Assembly: GCF_023053635.1 (NCBI RefSeq)
Contig: NC_086178.1
Location: forward strand, 48,320,726 to 48,384,725
Length of the DNA stretch: 64,000 nt
Reading direction: 5' to 3'
Origin: Elgaria multicarinata webbii
Lineage: Eukaryota > Chordata > Lepidosauria > Squamata > Anguidae
Part shown: one piece after another, positions 32,816 through 45,102 of the stretch
How positions within the stretch are numbered: the first letter of the stretch is position 1
How the letters are laid out: each line of letters starts with the position of its first letter
Made by a program: the position numbers and the translations under genes
Notes under the pieces: generated by a model
Seen by the model: only the letters and a program-made list of their open reading frames with translations
Told to the model about the DNA's origin: nothing
Database searches by the model: none

Positions 32816-35032
32816 TGTTAGAGCAAGAAACAAACAAAAGGCAGTTTGCCAACCCAGATTAAAAAATAAACAAATTTAGGAGGTCCCAGGATCTGTCTCC
32901 AGATGAAAAGGACCACAAGAAACTGGAATGGAAAAATCCTTTGCCAGGAATTTTGGAGAAATCAGAACAGACAGTACTGGGCGAGACAGGCCAATGGACC
33001 AACTCATGTTTTTTCTACATGAGGCCTTTAAGTTGCGCCTTTACCGAGGTTTCTGTTTCCAGATTCTTTGTGGGATCAAGATCAGCTCTTTTACATCTGT
33101 TTTTTTCTAGTTCCCCACCCCGCATCCTTTCTATATATTCCATTACACAACCACTACATGGCACTGTGGTATAGCGGAATTGTGCAATTACATTAGGTTT
33201 CTATAATGCCATTCAGAAAAAATACTAGACTTTCCTCATTAGGGGAAAAAACCAAAACCCTGCGATAATGGTTGCAAAGCACTACAGAAACCTTGGAGAA
33301 TCTGACTTTGTGTAAAACATCCCTAAACTACAGTGAGTGCGGAATCACAAGTGCTCAATAAAAGTCTCATGTAGAAAAGCTCTCCATATAGGGATTAGCT
33401 TTATGTGTTCAGCTCACTAAAATGTTAATTAAAAAAGAGGCTGTGCTTTCCATGGCTTGAGAAGCTTTAAAATCCTCTATGGGAGTTTAGCCGTTACTGC
33501 ATACTTATTTATTTAATCTTTTAGGATGATTTATCGGACTATTGAGAACAGCTAAATATTCCATGCCGTTAAGTTGAGTGTTTACTTTTCCAAAGGTATC
33601 TGACAAGTTCCAAAGATTAGGTTTGGGTTTCTTTAAGAAATAAGCTCAAGTAACCCTGAGCTTATTCCTAAAGTAAATCATTTCCTTCAAAGGCTGAACA
33701 TTATTCTTTTGTACTGCTTGAGAGCAGGGGAGCTCCTGTAGCAATAAAAACAACATTGCAAATGCCAGTAACCCTATCCTATCTCCTACAATAACAATCT
33801 ACCATACCTGTTGAAAACATACATGAGTTTTTTTGGCTTTTAATTGAAAATGTTTTATTGCATTTTATTATATTTTACTTTATTTTAATTGGCTTATTTT
33901 AAAACTATTTAAATTTAAGGTGATTTGATAGTGTGATATTGAATTTTACTATTTTATATTTTAAGATGGCATAGGTCTTGAAAGGTGCCTAAGAAACAAA
34001 AATAAAATAAGAACATTTTTTGTCAGCTTTCAACATTTTTTAAAACTGCATTTGATTTAAAAGACTGTGATCTCTCTTCTTTCTCCAGTACAGGACTTGC
34101 ACACCTACTTTGGCTTTTTAAAGAAAAGTGCCAAATAAGACGATTCCTATTCCTTGTATTTATGGGTTGAATATTAATGCATTTGGCGCAGTCACTGAGA
34201 ACTCCATCAGACGAGTGTTTTATTGCATGCTCATTACTGGGCACTCATGGATTTTCGGGGGTCCATCTCATGACATTGTATGCCTCCTGCCTCTTCGAGC
34301 CTTCCTCATGTCACAAAAACACACCCCAGTAAGTCCGACTTAAAATAAAGATGGAGGTTGGTGCTACTTCTTGCTGTGTTCAGGAGAAGCAGCGTGATCA
34401 AAACAGCCCACTGAATGGGCCTCAAGCACGTTGTTCACTTCCTCTTTCAAAAGAAGAAGTAATGAGGGACAAACGCATGGGTGGAGAAGCGACAGTAAGC
34501 AAATCCGATTTTCCCTTGTGTGATGATGCTCTGATAACCTGAATAAGGCCACAGAGAAACTTGTCAGGACAAATAAAGAAGTTGTTCAATAGTGCCATCT
34601 ACTGGGTCCAACTGCAAGAAGGGAACTTCTAACATTTCCCCTTTGATTTTCATTTTTTTTCATTGAATATGTTTTAAAATTAAAGTGAGACAGAAATGTC
34701 AGAAAAATTAACATTTAAAGTGAGAAAATGCACTTTATATAAAAAGGAAAAGCATTCTTTCCTGCAAGCAAATGTGGATTCATAGTAAGGGTTGGCAAAT
34801 AGCAAAAGAACACGTCTCAAGATACATTACTCCCTTTGGTCCATGGGGGTCAGAAAACAGCATCCTATTTCTCTTGTATAGCTAGCCATGATAAGGTTTG
34901 TCAGTATTCTCACATATCACTTTGAAGCCAGCCTAATGTCCGAAGCGCCAACATGGCATCATGCGTGAGTATATATGGGAGATACCCTGTAAATATTGTC
35001 CTTTGCCAGCAGGTTTAAGAGGCTCCAACTGA
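32816..35032. other. Intergenic, nothing recognised
   Basis: AT-rich. Short ORFs lack protein character. I see no transposon end or tRNA-like box. Confidence 0.45.
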
Positions 35033-35250
35033 GGTATTTATTTTTTGCATTTATATCCCACCTTTTTCCTCCTTAATGAACCCAAGGTAACATATGTAAT
35101 CGTCCTCCTCTCCATGTTATCCTCATAACAACAAACATGTGAGGTAGGTTGGGGTGAAAGTCTGTGACTGGCCCAAAATCCAGTGAGCTTTCATGGCCAG
35201 GTGGGGACAAGAATCCGAATCTCCCGACTCCCAGTTCAACACTGGCAGTG
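35033..35250 (-). repeat. tRNA-derived SINE (reverse)
   Basis: The complement of the 24,296 family: ATATCCCACCTTTTTCC at the tail side, then CTCCATGTTATCCTC, GTGAGGTAGGTTGGG and the B-box side CCCGACTCCCAGTTC. Confidence 0.7.
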
Positions 35251-35379
35251 TGCAAAAGAGTGTCGAGCAGAGAAATGGAAAGGGGCTTAACCCTTCCCTC
35301 TACCTGCTGCTTTTCCTTGGCAATCCCTTTCCTTGTGTGCGCTTCCCGACATGACTAGCAAATGCATCTAAGGACCCTA

Positions 35380-35475
35380 AGGGTGTAATCCTATGTATGT
35401 TTAAACACAAAAAAGTCCTTCCACTTTGGGCATGCTGGTAGTTGTAGGCCCTTTTCTCTGTCTAGACATCATTGC
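35380..35475. repeat. Palindromic 'CCTATGCATGTTTA' MITE
   Basis: GTGTAATCCTATGTATGTTTAAAC ... GTCTAGACATCATTGCACC-type inverted ends. The same family occurs at 42,232, 43,935, 45,796 and 59,145. Confidence 0.5.
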
Positions 35476-35739
35476 ACCTTAAGTGGAGGAAAAGCAGTTC
35501 CAGAAGAAGTGAGGGCTGAGAAAAGGGTTAGGCACATCCCTCCTGTTCATCATTTTTCCTTTGCAAATGCTCACTGCCATCATTTTGCACATCGGCAGCA
35601 AACAAGACTGGGAAACTGTATTTGCTGCTGAACACGCAGTTGTGCCCTGGGGGCAATTTCTCTTATTACATTTTGTACTTGGATTCACATATTCCACATT
35701 TGGCTTACAGCAAATATGAATGGTACATTCCCCTTCCAA

Positions 35740-37000
35740 ATGTACACAAGCGCTCTGTCATGTTGAAATTGTCTTTGTTCACAAGTGTCAACTAGGTTTG
35801 GAATTCTTCCTTTGTAAATCTATAAACGGTGGGTGCAGTGTGTTGCATGATGCATTACCTTGCCACCTATACCTTGGGCTTAATTACATGAGGATTTTAT
35901 TACTTGATCATGATTGGTCACTCACAGAATTGTGCAGGTTCTTTACATGACATCATCAACCTTCAGGTCATCTCCTGAGCTTTTTGAATTTATCTTGCTT
36001 TCAAAAGGATTGATGAAAGCCCAATAAAAAGATGTCAAAGCACAATTGTTTTCCCATGAAATTCTGGAGTTGTGCTATAATCACAGTGCAGAAGCTCTGG
36101 TAAGGATGCAGGATTTTAACTATGTGTGGTGAAGACCCCCTGTTTCCTTGGCTGCTAAATTTTCATTTCTCCACAATGTATGAGATTCGTGGGTCCCCTC
36201 TCTCCAGAAAACCCCCAAAAGGTTTTGACTATGATCTTCGAATTGTCTTCTTCCCTCACAGGGTCAATGAAGTTTGGGATTCTTCCTTCGTAAATGTGAA
36301 AATCTGTGTTCTCTGGTTTGTTCTATGTGCAGGGTTGGTGCCAGACTATTCAGCGCCCTAGGCTGTGAGCGGCTGCCAGCCGGGCACGCCCTTCCGAAGC
36401 TGCCCCCCAACCCCAGCGTCCTGGCTTTGCTGGCTTCGAAGCCAGGACTCTGGGGTTGGGGGGCGGGACAGTGGCTTCAGAACAGCGAGCCCGGAAGCCG
36501 CTCTAGGAGAGCGGCTTCCGGGTGTGTCATTCGGCATCTCCTTTGGTTGGCGCTCTAGGCCGCCGCCTTAGCTGCCTCTATGGCAGCGCCGGCCCTGTCT
36601 ATGTGTTTCTGTATTATATAATACTTGACTGGACTGAGACACACAGCAAACTGAAGCACTGTGCACAAGCCTAACAGTTGTACTGTGTTGGTGATGTACT
36701 AGTAATCATCATGAAAGAGTTTCATGATGCAACCACATTGCCTTCATTCATGGGGCCAACCAGGTTTGGAATTTTTCCTTTGTTGTCATCTCTCCAAAAC
36801 AGATGAGATGAACAGAACACCAAATAAACTCAACGTTTTGTCTACAGTCTTAACATTGCCTTTCCTTGCAGGGTCAACCAGGTATTTTATTCTTCCCTTA
36901 TAAGTTCATTTTTTAAATTGTCTTTTTAAAGATGTGTACTGTCGCTTCACATTTGCTTTGCCAACAGGGTGAACTGCTGTCTGGGATTCTAAACATGCAT
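35740..37000. repeat. Five degenerate copies of a 'GGGTCAACCAGG' motif
   Basis: A motif of the form AGGGTCAACCAGGTTTGGAATTCTTCCTTTGT recurs, degenerate, at about 35,781, 36,258, 36,752, 36,868 and 36,966. A CTTT or CTTCCCT-type pyrimidine stretch usually precedes it. Spacing is irregular, partly because a hAT MITE is inserted at 36,330. Confidence 0.5.
36330..36597. mobile_element. hAT-like MITE, CAGGG ends, 268 bp
   Basis: It begins CAGGGTTGGTGCCAGACTATT and ends GGCAGCGCCGGCCCTG. An exact 8-bp duplication, TCTATGTG, flanks it (36,322-36,329 and 36,598-36,605). It is GC-rich inside and of the same family as 59,249-59,822. Confidence 0.85.
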
Positions 37001-37028
37001 GCTATGTGCTGCCTGAGACAACCCCCTA

Positions 37029-37290
37029 TGCCAGCCTTTAAGAACATAAGACCCATGCTGGATCAGACCAAGGTCCATCTAGTCTAACATTCTGTTCACA
37101 CAGTGGCCAACCAGCTGCTTGTGAGAAACCCACAAGTAGGACATGAGTGGAACAGCACCCTCCCACAGCTGGTGTACATAGGGGCACTGCCTCTTATACT
37201 GGAGGTAGCATATAGCTGTCAGGACTAGTAGCCATTGATAGCCTGCACCTCCAGGAATTTGTCTAATTGTCCAACTGATGCTAGGAGTTG
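37029..37290 (+). repeat. Repeat of the 'GCTGGATCAGACCA' family
   Basis: CATGCTGGATCAGACCAAGG through GGAGGTAGCATATAGCTG; matches 8195-8450. Confidence 0.7.
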
Positions 37291-37299
37291 TATTCCATA

Positions 37300-38030
37300 C
37301 ATCTGGAGAGCACCAAATCAGAGAAGATCGCTCTATGTTGGTACCTTTCTTCCTTGACTGAAATTTTGTCTTAATTTTACACCACTTTTACTGCAGAAGT
37401 TATTTTCTCTCCACCTCCAATGTTGTCAAGCCACTTGGATGAATGTCATTCATTGCCAACGCAACTACTGGGGGATGAAAGGGGGTCAATTGCGAATCCT
37501 TTACACTTTCCTTCCAATTCCAAAATTAACTTTGATGGCATAAAAGACCTTCTTACCTATCCTTTAATTTGGTAAGTTTCTTACCTTGACAACGTTTGCT
37601 GTTTTCATACAATTTGCCCAAAGAACAAAAAGGATGATTACCAAGCCTCTGTTTAATCACCCTAAAACTATATTATAAAACTCACTTTACACAACCCCCT
37701 GCACCTATAAGTCTAAAAGTTGGTAAGACTGATCCTCCCAAAGGTGCAACTATGCCTACAAACAACATCTAATTCCCCCAAAAGATTTTTTTAATAAGTT
37801 ATGGGCATTTTCATTGCTTTAAAATAAAAATTATAAAAAGTTAAAGCAGCATAGCACAAAATTCCCCGCACCTAGTTGTTTGATATCTTGCAGGCTTCAT
37901 ACCCTCAGAAGGATCTACTATGCCTGCACATTTCATCCAATTCTAGTAAAAAGCCATTTGCTGATGTTCAATAAAAGTCAATGGGAGGCACAAAGCTTTG
38001 GATTTCTGAATGAATGAACAATGTAGAGAG
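37300..38030. other. Intergenic, nothing recognised
   Basis: AT-rich and non-coding, between a repeat and the BovB 5' end. Confidence 0.4.
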
Positions 38031-38039
38031 GTCAGACTA

Positions 38040-41000
38040 AATACGATCCCTGGGGAAGGTAATGGCAACCCACCCCAGTATTCTTGCCGTGAAAACTAAA
38101 TGGATCAGTACAACCAGAGATATGTCGGTATACCATCAGAAGATGGGACCCCCAGGTTGGAAGATGGTCATAATGCTACTGGGGAGATGTGATGACGCAG
38201 CTAGCTCAAAGTCGAAAGGACGGCTAGCGGCCGACGGTGCTGGTGGTGAACGACGAATCCGATGTTCTAAAGATCAACACATCATAGGAACCTGGAATGT
38301 AAGATCTATGAGCCAGGGCAAATTGGATGTGGTTATTGGTGAGATGTCAAGATTAAATATAGATATATTGGGTGTCAGTGAACTGAAATGGACTGGAATG
38401 GGCCACTTCACATCAGATCACTACCAGATCTACTACTGTGGACAAGAAGATCACAGAAGAAATGGAGTAGCCTTCATAATTAATAATAAAGTGGCTAAAG
38501 CAGTGCTTGGATACAATCCAAAAAATGATAGAATGATCTCAATTCGAATTCAGGGTAAGCCATTTAACATCACAGTGATCCAAATATATGCCCCAACCAC
38601 AGATGCTGAAGAAGCAGAAGTAGATCAGTTCTATGAGGATCTGCAGCACCTACTGGATAATACACCAAAAAGAGATGTTATTTTCATTACAGGAGACTGG
38701 AACACTAAGGTGGGCAGTCAAATGACATCTGGAATTACAGGTAAGCATGGTCTAGGAGAACAAAATGAAGCGGGACATAGGCTGATAGAATTCTGCCAGG
38801 ACAACTCACTGTGCATAACAAACACTCTCTTCCAACAACCGAAAAGACGTCTTTATACATGGACTTCACCAGATGGCCGACACCGAAATCAGATTGACTA
38901 CATCCTTTGCAGCCAAAGGTGGCGGACATCTATACAGATGGTAAAAACAAGACCTGGAGCTGACTGTAGTTCAGATCACGAACTTCTTATTGCACAATTT
39001 AGAATCAAACTAAAGAGAATAGGGAAGACCCACAGATCAGTTAGATATGAGCTCACTAATATTCCTAATGAATATGCAGTGGAAGTGAAGAATAGATTTA
39101 AGGGACTAGATTTAGTAGATAGGGTCCCGGAAGAACTATGGACAGAAGTTCGCAACATTGTCCAAGAGGTGGCAACAAAAAACGTCCCAAAGAAAAAGAA
39201 AACCAAGAAGGCAAGATGGCTGTCTGCTGAGACACTGGAAGTAGCCCAAGAAAGAAGGAAAGCAAAAGGCAACAGTGATAGGGGGAGATATGCCCAATTA
39301 AATGCAAAATTCCAGAGGTTAGCCAGAAGAGACAAGGAATTATTTTTAAACAAGCAATGCGCGGAAGTGGAAGAAGACAAAAGAATAGGAAGGACAAGAG
39401 ACCTCTTCCAGAAAATTAGAAACATCAGAGGTAAATTCCAGGCAAAAATGGGTATGATCAAAAACAAAGATGGCAAGGACCTAACAGAAACAGAAGAGAT
39501 CAAAAAAAGGTGGCAAGAATATACAGAAGATCTGTATAGGAAGGATAATAATATCGGGGATAGCTCAGACGGTGTGGTCAGTGTGTTAGAGCCAGACATC
39601 CTGAAGAGTGAGGTTGAATGGGCCTTAAGAAGCATTGCTAATAACAAGGCAGCAGGAGACGACGGTATCCCAGCTGAACTGTTTAAAATATTGCAAGATG
39701 ATGGTGTCAAGGTGATGCATGCCATATGCCAGCAAATTTGGAAAACACAAGAATGGCCATCAGACTGGAAAAAATCAACTTATATCCCCATACCAAAAAA
39801 GGGAAATACTAAAGAATGTTCAAACTATCGGACAGTGGCACTTATTTCACATGCCAGCAAGGTAATGCTCAAGATCCTGCAAGGTAGACTCCAGCAATTC
39901 ATGGAGCGAGAATTGCCAGATGTACAAGCTGGGTTTAGAAAAGGCAGAGGAACTAGAGACCAAATTGCCAATATCCGCTGGATAATGAAGAAAGCCAGGG
40001 AGTTCCAGAAAAACATCGATTTCTGTTTTATTTACTATTCTAAAGCCTTTGACTGTGTGGATCATAACAAACTGTGGCAAGTTCTTGGTGGTATGGGGAT
40101 ACCAAGTCATCTTGTCTGCCTCCTGAGGAATCTGTATAACGAACAAGTAGCAACAGTAAGAACAGACCACGGAACAACGGACTGGTTTAAGATTGGGAAA
40201 GGAGTACGGCAGGGTTGTATACTCTCATCTTACCTATTCAACTTGTATGCAGAACACATCATGCGACGTGCTGGGCTTGACGAATCCAAGGCTGGAGTTA
40301 AAATTGCAGGAAGAAACATTAACAATCTCAGATATGCAGATGACACCACATTGATGGCTGAAAGCGAGGAGGAGTTGAGGAGCCTTATGACAAAGGTGAA
40401 AAGAGAAAGTGTAAAAGCTGGGTTGCAGTTAAACCTCAAAAAGAACCAAGATTATGGCTACCAGCTTGATTGATAATTGGCAAATAGAGGGAGAAAACGT
40501 GGAGGCAGTGACAGACTTTGTATTTCTGGGTGCAAAGATTACTGCAGAGGCTGACTGCAGCCAGGAAATCAGAAGACGTTTACTTCTTGGGAGGAGAGCA
40601 ATGACAAATCTCGATAAAATAGTTAAGAGCAGAGACACCACACTGACAACAAAGGTCCGCATCGTTAAAGCAATGGTATTCCCCATAGTAACCTATGGCT
40701 GCGAGAGCTGGACCATAAGGAAATCTGAGCAAAGGAAGATAGATGCTTTTGAATTGTGGTGTTGGAGGAAAATTCTGAGAGTGCCTTGGATTGCAAGCAG
40801 ATCAAACCAGTCCATACTCCAGGAAATAAAGCCAGACTGCTCACTTGAGGGAATGGTATTAAAGGGAAAACTGAAGTACTTTGACCACATAATGAGAAGA
40901 CAGGATACCCTGGAGAAGAGGCTGATGCTAGGGAAAGTGGAAGGCAAAAGGAAGAGGGCAAGATGGATGGATGATATTCTGGAGGTGACAGACTTGACCT

Positions 41001-41096
41001 TGGGGGAGCTAAGGGTGGCGACAGCCGACAGAAAGCTCTGGCGTGGGCTGGTCCATGAAGTCACGAAGAGTCGGAAGCGACTGAACGAATAAACAA
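38040..41096 (+). mobile_element. BovB (RTE clade) LINE, nearly intact
   Basis: Frame 1, 38,062-40,473 (803 residues): an endonuclease with GTWNVRSM (N79), SELKW (E107), GDWN (212-214) and SSDHELL (D305, H306), then the RT with PKKGNTKECSNYR, GVRQGC and LRYADD (758-761). Frame 2, 40,454-41,092 (212 residues) continues with the C-terminal GCESWTIRKSEQRKIDAFELWCW block and ends KSRKRLNE. One extra base near 40,442 separates the frames. Residue 658 is Tyr (FIYYSKAFD) where the family has the catalytic Asp. The 3' end reads CGAATAAACAACAACAA. The 5' limit is approximate. A young but probably inactive copy. Confidence 0.93.
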
Positions 41097-41182
41097 CAAC
41101 AAACTGCCCAGAGAGCTTCGGCTATGGGGCGGTATATAAATGTAATAAAATAAATAAATAAAGAAAGAAAGAAAGAAAGATT
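41097..41182 (+). repeat. L2-like tail and (AAAG)n abutting BovB
   Basis: CTGCCCAGAGAGCTTCGGCT and GGGGCGGTATATAAATG, then AATAAATA and GAAA repeats. It follows the BovB end without a gap. Confidence 0.7.
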
Positions 41183-42225
41183 TGGATTCACTCCCAAGTT
41201 GAATTCAGGCTGAACTGGTCAAAGGCAAATTGTGCTGTTTTCCAACTTGCCGCATCAGGGTGTGAGCCAAATCTTGTACAGAGGTATGTGCCACACACAA
41301 AGACAGGAGGGACTAGAGAACAGGAAGTACTGGGCATACCACTGAAGTGCATAGGACAAAGAGTTCAGTAAGGTTACCTATGACAAATGCTGTAACAGAA
41401 GGCAGCTCAAATCAACCAGCCATTTTGATATGAAGGGAAGTTACAGTGAATAGCTAGATGTGAAATGTGTGCTGTTCTCCCTGCTCCCACTACCAGACAC
41501 ATCACTTGGAATGATCAGAAGTGCTATTTATATTCACTAAATAGTTGCTTCACTAAATGCCGCTATTCCTGTACACTTGTCCTCACTGAATTCTTCTTCT
41601 GCCTCTGAATGGATGAAGCCAGGGCCTGGCCTTTTCCCGTCAACCATGAATGGGGTTTTCTAATGGTGATAGCTCAGGGACACTTATTGATGAAAGCACA
41701 AACAGTGCTGGCAGTGACAAAGTCCTAAATTCACTGGTGCCAGGAGAGATTATCTCCCAGGTTTCTCTCCAGCATATGATTACCCTCATTGGCTTGGTTG
41801 TCAGACAGTTGTTGTACTGACCCTTCTGATTGCTTTCTTAAGTTGATCATTCACTAAAGAAGAAAAGCTAACAAAGATGGTCACTCTGTAGAGAACAGAA
41901 GAAGCCAAGAGGTCTGGCTGCAAATCTGTAAAAAAGAAAAAGAACAAGGTGCAACCAAAAAAACACCACTACCACAACAATGAACAAGGATCCACGACAA
42001 TGGTCAGTTGCAAGTTTTCTAAGCAAGCTTTAAAGAGAGCAAGAGAGCGAGAGAGCAGTTTTCTGGCTGTGTGTTGCTGCATACAGCGATGTGCTCTGTG
42101 ATGTTTAATCAAGGACTGTGCAAATATCTGGGCCAAGGTTGGAGATTTAGCTCCCTCTAAAATAGCAGATCAGCACTTCAGATACAAACAGGATTAGGGT
42201 TCAAGGTGCATGCAATAGGGGAAGA
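41183..42225. other. Intergenic, nothing recognised
   Basis: No ORF of interest and no repeat recognised, apart from a short purine-rich (GAGA) run near 42,035. Confidence 0.4.
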
Positions 42226-42231
42226 GTCATT

Positions 42232-42348
42232 GAAGGTGCAATCCTATGCATGTTTAGCCAGAAAAATGTCCTACAACTATCACATTCCCCAGCTGGCCAT
42301 GGTAGTTGTAGGACTTTTTTCTGCCTAAACATGCATATAGTTGTGCCC
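42232..42348. repeat. Palindromic 'CCTATGCATGTTTA' MITE
   Basis: GGTGCAATCCTATGCATGTT at the left, CCTAAACATGCATATAGTTG at the right; the inner halves also pair (GTCCTACAACTA / TAGTTGTAGGAC). Confidence 0.7.
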
Positions 42349-43930
42349 TGAGCCTATCCAAGGGAGAATATAGTGAAAATTGGAATAGTGACTGGAACAG
42401 AGGGAGAAAGAGAGCAAAGGCCAGGCTGGTAAAAGAAGTGGAGTAGATACCTCAAGTTGTATTTACATGCAGGGCTTCAAGAATGCATCATACACAAATT
42501 CCAGGGTGCAGCTTATTGACACCCCCCCCGCCCTGCATTCCATGCACAACATCTGCAGAATTTCAGAGGAGTTTCTAAATAAAATGTGCGTGGTTGGTGA
42601 AAAAACATGCTCCATTAATTGTTTCTGACTGAGAAACTATTCATTCCGCTGTGGTGGTTTCATGCTCGGAGACGATGCTGAAGTCAATGAGCAGTTATCT
42701 ATTCTGTTAGTTAGAACACTTTTTTTCTACACATGAAGTGCAGGAAGCAGTACACACATGCACACGCGGAAGATATACAGTTTCACAAAATCCAGACTCC
42801 ATTGGGTTAGTTCCAGATTTAGTCAGACTTAGAGCAAACCCCTAGGAATTAAACTTAAGTCCCACTGCTTTCAATGGGTCTGCTCTAAGTATGATTAAAT
42901 CTGGAGCCAGCCCATTGAATTGTGCTACCAATAGTGACTAGTGCGGCATCACTAACCCTCTAGTCTGGTCTGCTGTTGGATTAATGGGAATCAATCCTGT
43001 TATGGCTTGCAAATGTCGTAACAAAGCGATATGTTACATGGAAGATAAGAATAACAGTATTCAAACTTTTTTTTTAATGAAAAGTAGCTATGTGAGGCTG
43101 TGATTGGAAACGGGAGAGCCACAGGGGAGAAGCTGCTTAACGCTTTCCCTTCCATTTGCTTTTCCTTTCAAAATCACCCCTCACTGTTGCTTTTCCATCT
43201 ACAGAGGAAAAGATGCCATATGTATTCTGTCAATGGAAACGCAGCTGGGGAGAGCAATGATTATGAGCCGAAAAAATAAGGCAAGAAAAAACAATGGAAG
43301 GGAAAACCTTAAGCAGCCTTCCCCTTCCCAGTTGATCAGAGTCTTCTCTTGATCGCAGCTTCTTGTACCTCTTTTTAATATTTCAAAAGTCAGCCAACTG
43401 CTACAGCCTTTTCGGTCGTGAGACAGCATGCCTGCAACTCAGAGATCTTTCATTTGGAGGCACGCTTAGCAGTGCCCTGTACACCAGGATGTGGATCTAT
43501 TTATAAACTTGCAGTTCATATTGATAACATTGTGTTTAGGATGCTTCTTGAACTACTCAAATTCTGTGGTGAGGGGAGCAACATTACAGAAGAGCCATAA
43601 ATACAGGTAATCCAACTTTTATCCTCCTTAGTGCACAATTTGGTTTGAATATTGCTTGTATGCTTTTCTTCTGTCTCCACAACTAAAAGGGTTAGAAACG
43701 TTTTTTAAAAAAATAGCTGAAAATTCAGGGAGGAAGTTTGAAATATCCCTGGGTGGACCAGGCCTGAATAGCTGCCCTGTGCCTCAACCCATGGCTTTAG
43801 TCCTGGATCTATGAATTCATTGCACACAGGATTAAATGCTGTGAGGGCACACTTTGACTAATTATACAGAAAGGCCCTCATATTGAGATCCCTATTACAG
43901 GATTAAAAAGCAACACTTTTCACCTTTGGC
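42349..43930. other. Intergenic, nothing recognised
   Basis: Short ORFs only; the poly-T and poly-C runs are trivial. Confidence 0.4.
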
Positions 43931-43934
43931 TGCA

Positions 43935-44033
43935 CGCACAGGGGGAGAAACGTTCTATGTATGTTAAGGCTGGGATGTGCTGGGAGTTGTAGGACTTTTT
44001 TCTGTCTAAGCATGTACAGGGATTGTGCCCTTA
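43935..44033. repeat. Palindromic 'CCTATGCATGTTTA' MITE (degraded)
   Basis: TTCTATGTATGTTAAGG ... GGAGTTGTAGGACTTTTTTC ... AAGCATGTACAGGGATTGTG. Confidence 0.5.
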
Positions 44034-44109
44034 GTTATGCAATATAATGAAGGCTACAATCCTATACAAACTACCTGAGGTATAGGATTGTATAGGATTG
44101 TAGCCTTCA

Positions 44110-44980
44110 ATAGGACTTACTTCTGAATAGACTTGTATATGAATGCACTGCAAGAGTTACGTTTATCTGGCACTGCTAGCTTAAACGATCTGTCCAAGGT
44201 TGTGTGAAGCTCAGGTGTGTTTGTTTAGCAAGAAGCCAGATGTTTGCATCTATAGGGTAACCAATTAACTTTGTCCTTTTGCTCTGCAGATGTTACATTA
44301 CAATTGGGCTTCAGCAATCCGCAGGCTGAATCTGCTAATTCATGGAATTCCTTGTCTCCGTTCTCTATAGAGAATAACATAACAGCTTTAAAAAGGCAAA
44401 AGGTTATAGGGTCCAGTCATAAGGATCTGCATGAAGCAAGGGGGTCACTCACTAACTTTGAGCTAAGAAGGCCTTCAGTTAAGCTTTAGCAGTAAATATG
44501 TGAGCTGCGGATGTACAGATTTCGTGTCTGTGTTTCGCAGATTGGATTGTCAGGTGTCTTTCTTTCCATCATCTGCACATTAAAGGATTTTTAAAAATTT
44601 GTGCTAATTCGCATTAGCGCAAATGCACATTAGTATGAAATAGTACTAATACGAATTAATGCAATCCCCCCAAAGTGGAAAACCATTCCACAAGTCCTCA
44701 GAATCCATGTGAGATGGAATCCATGTGAGTCTGCTGCAGATCTCCAGTTCAGATGCATGGAAATTTGAATTTACTTGTATTTGTTGTGGATTTCTCGAAC
44801 ACTCCTAATTGGAGCGGAAGATCTTTGTCCTAGATGGGAAAAACAGAACAACAGCAAGAAAGCTAGAAATTGACATGTCATAAGATGGCCTAGAACAGCC
44901 TAGAATGATTACAGAGGAAATGGAAGGCTGTGTGTGGAACTTCAGCCAGAATTTTAGTCATCATCTGTAATCACAAAGAC
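44110..44980. other. Intergenic, nothing recognised
   Basis: A 72-codon ORF (44,271-44,489) has no recognised similarity. A CTAATTCGCATTAGCGC-type dyad occurs near 44,605. Confidence 0.35.
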
Positions 44981-44985
44981 ACAAA

Positions 44986-45102
44986 AGCCTTAGCTAGACC
45001 TAAGGTTTATGCCGGGGTCGTCCTGCCTGCTCTGGGATCTCCTGTGTGTCATTTACATGAACAGGGATGATCCCTGGATAAACCTTAGGTCTAGCTAAGG
45101 CC
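44986..45102. mobile_element. Harbinger-like MITE
   Basis: GCCTTAGCTAGACCTAAGGTTTAT at the left, with its complement at the right end. Same family as 51,135-51,275; shorter and more diverged inside. Confidence 0.65.

Noticed and set aside
38976-39725. Long minus-strand ORF of 249 codons inside the BovB element
   Set aside because: It is the antisense shadow of the BovB reading frame; no independent domain.
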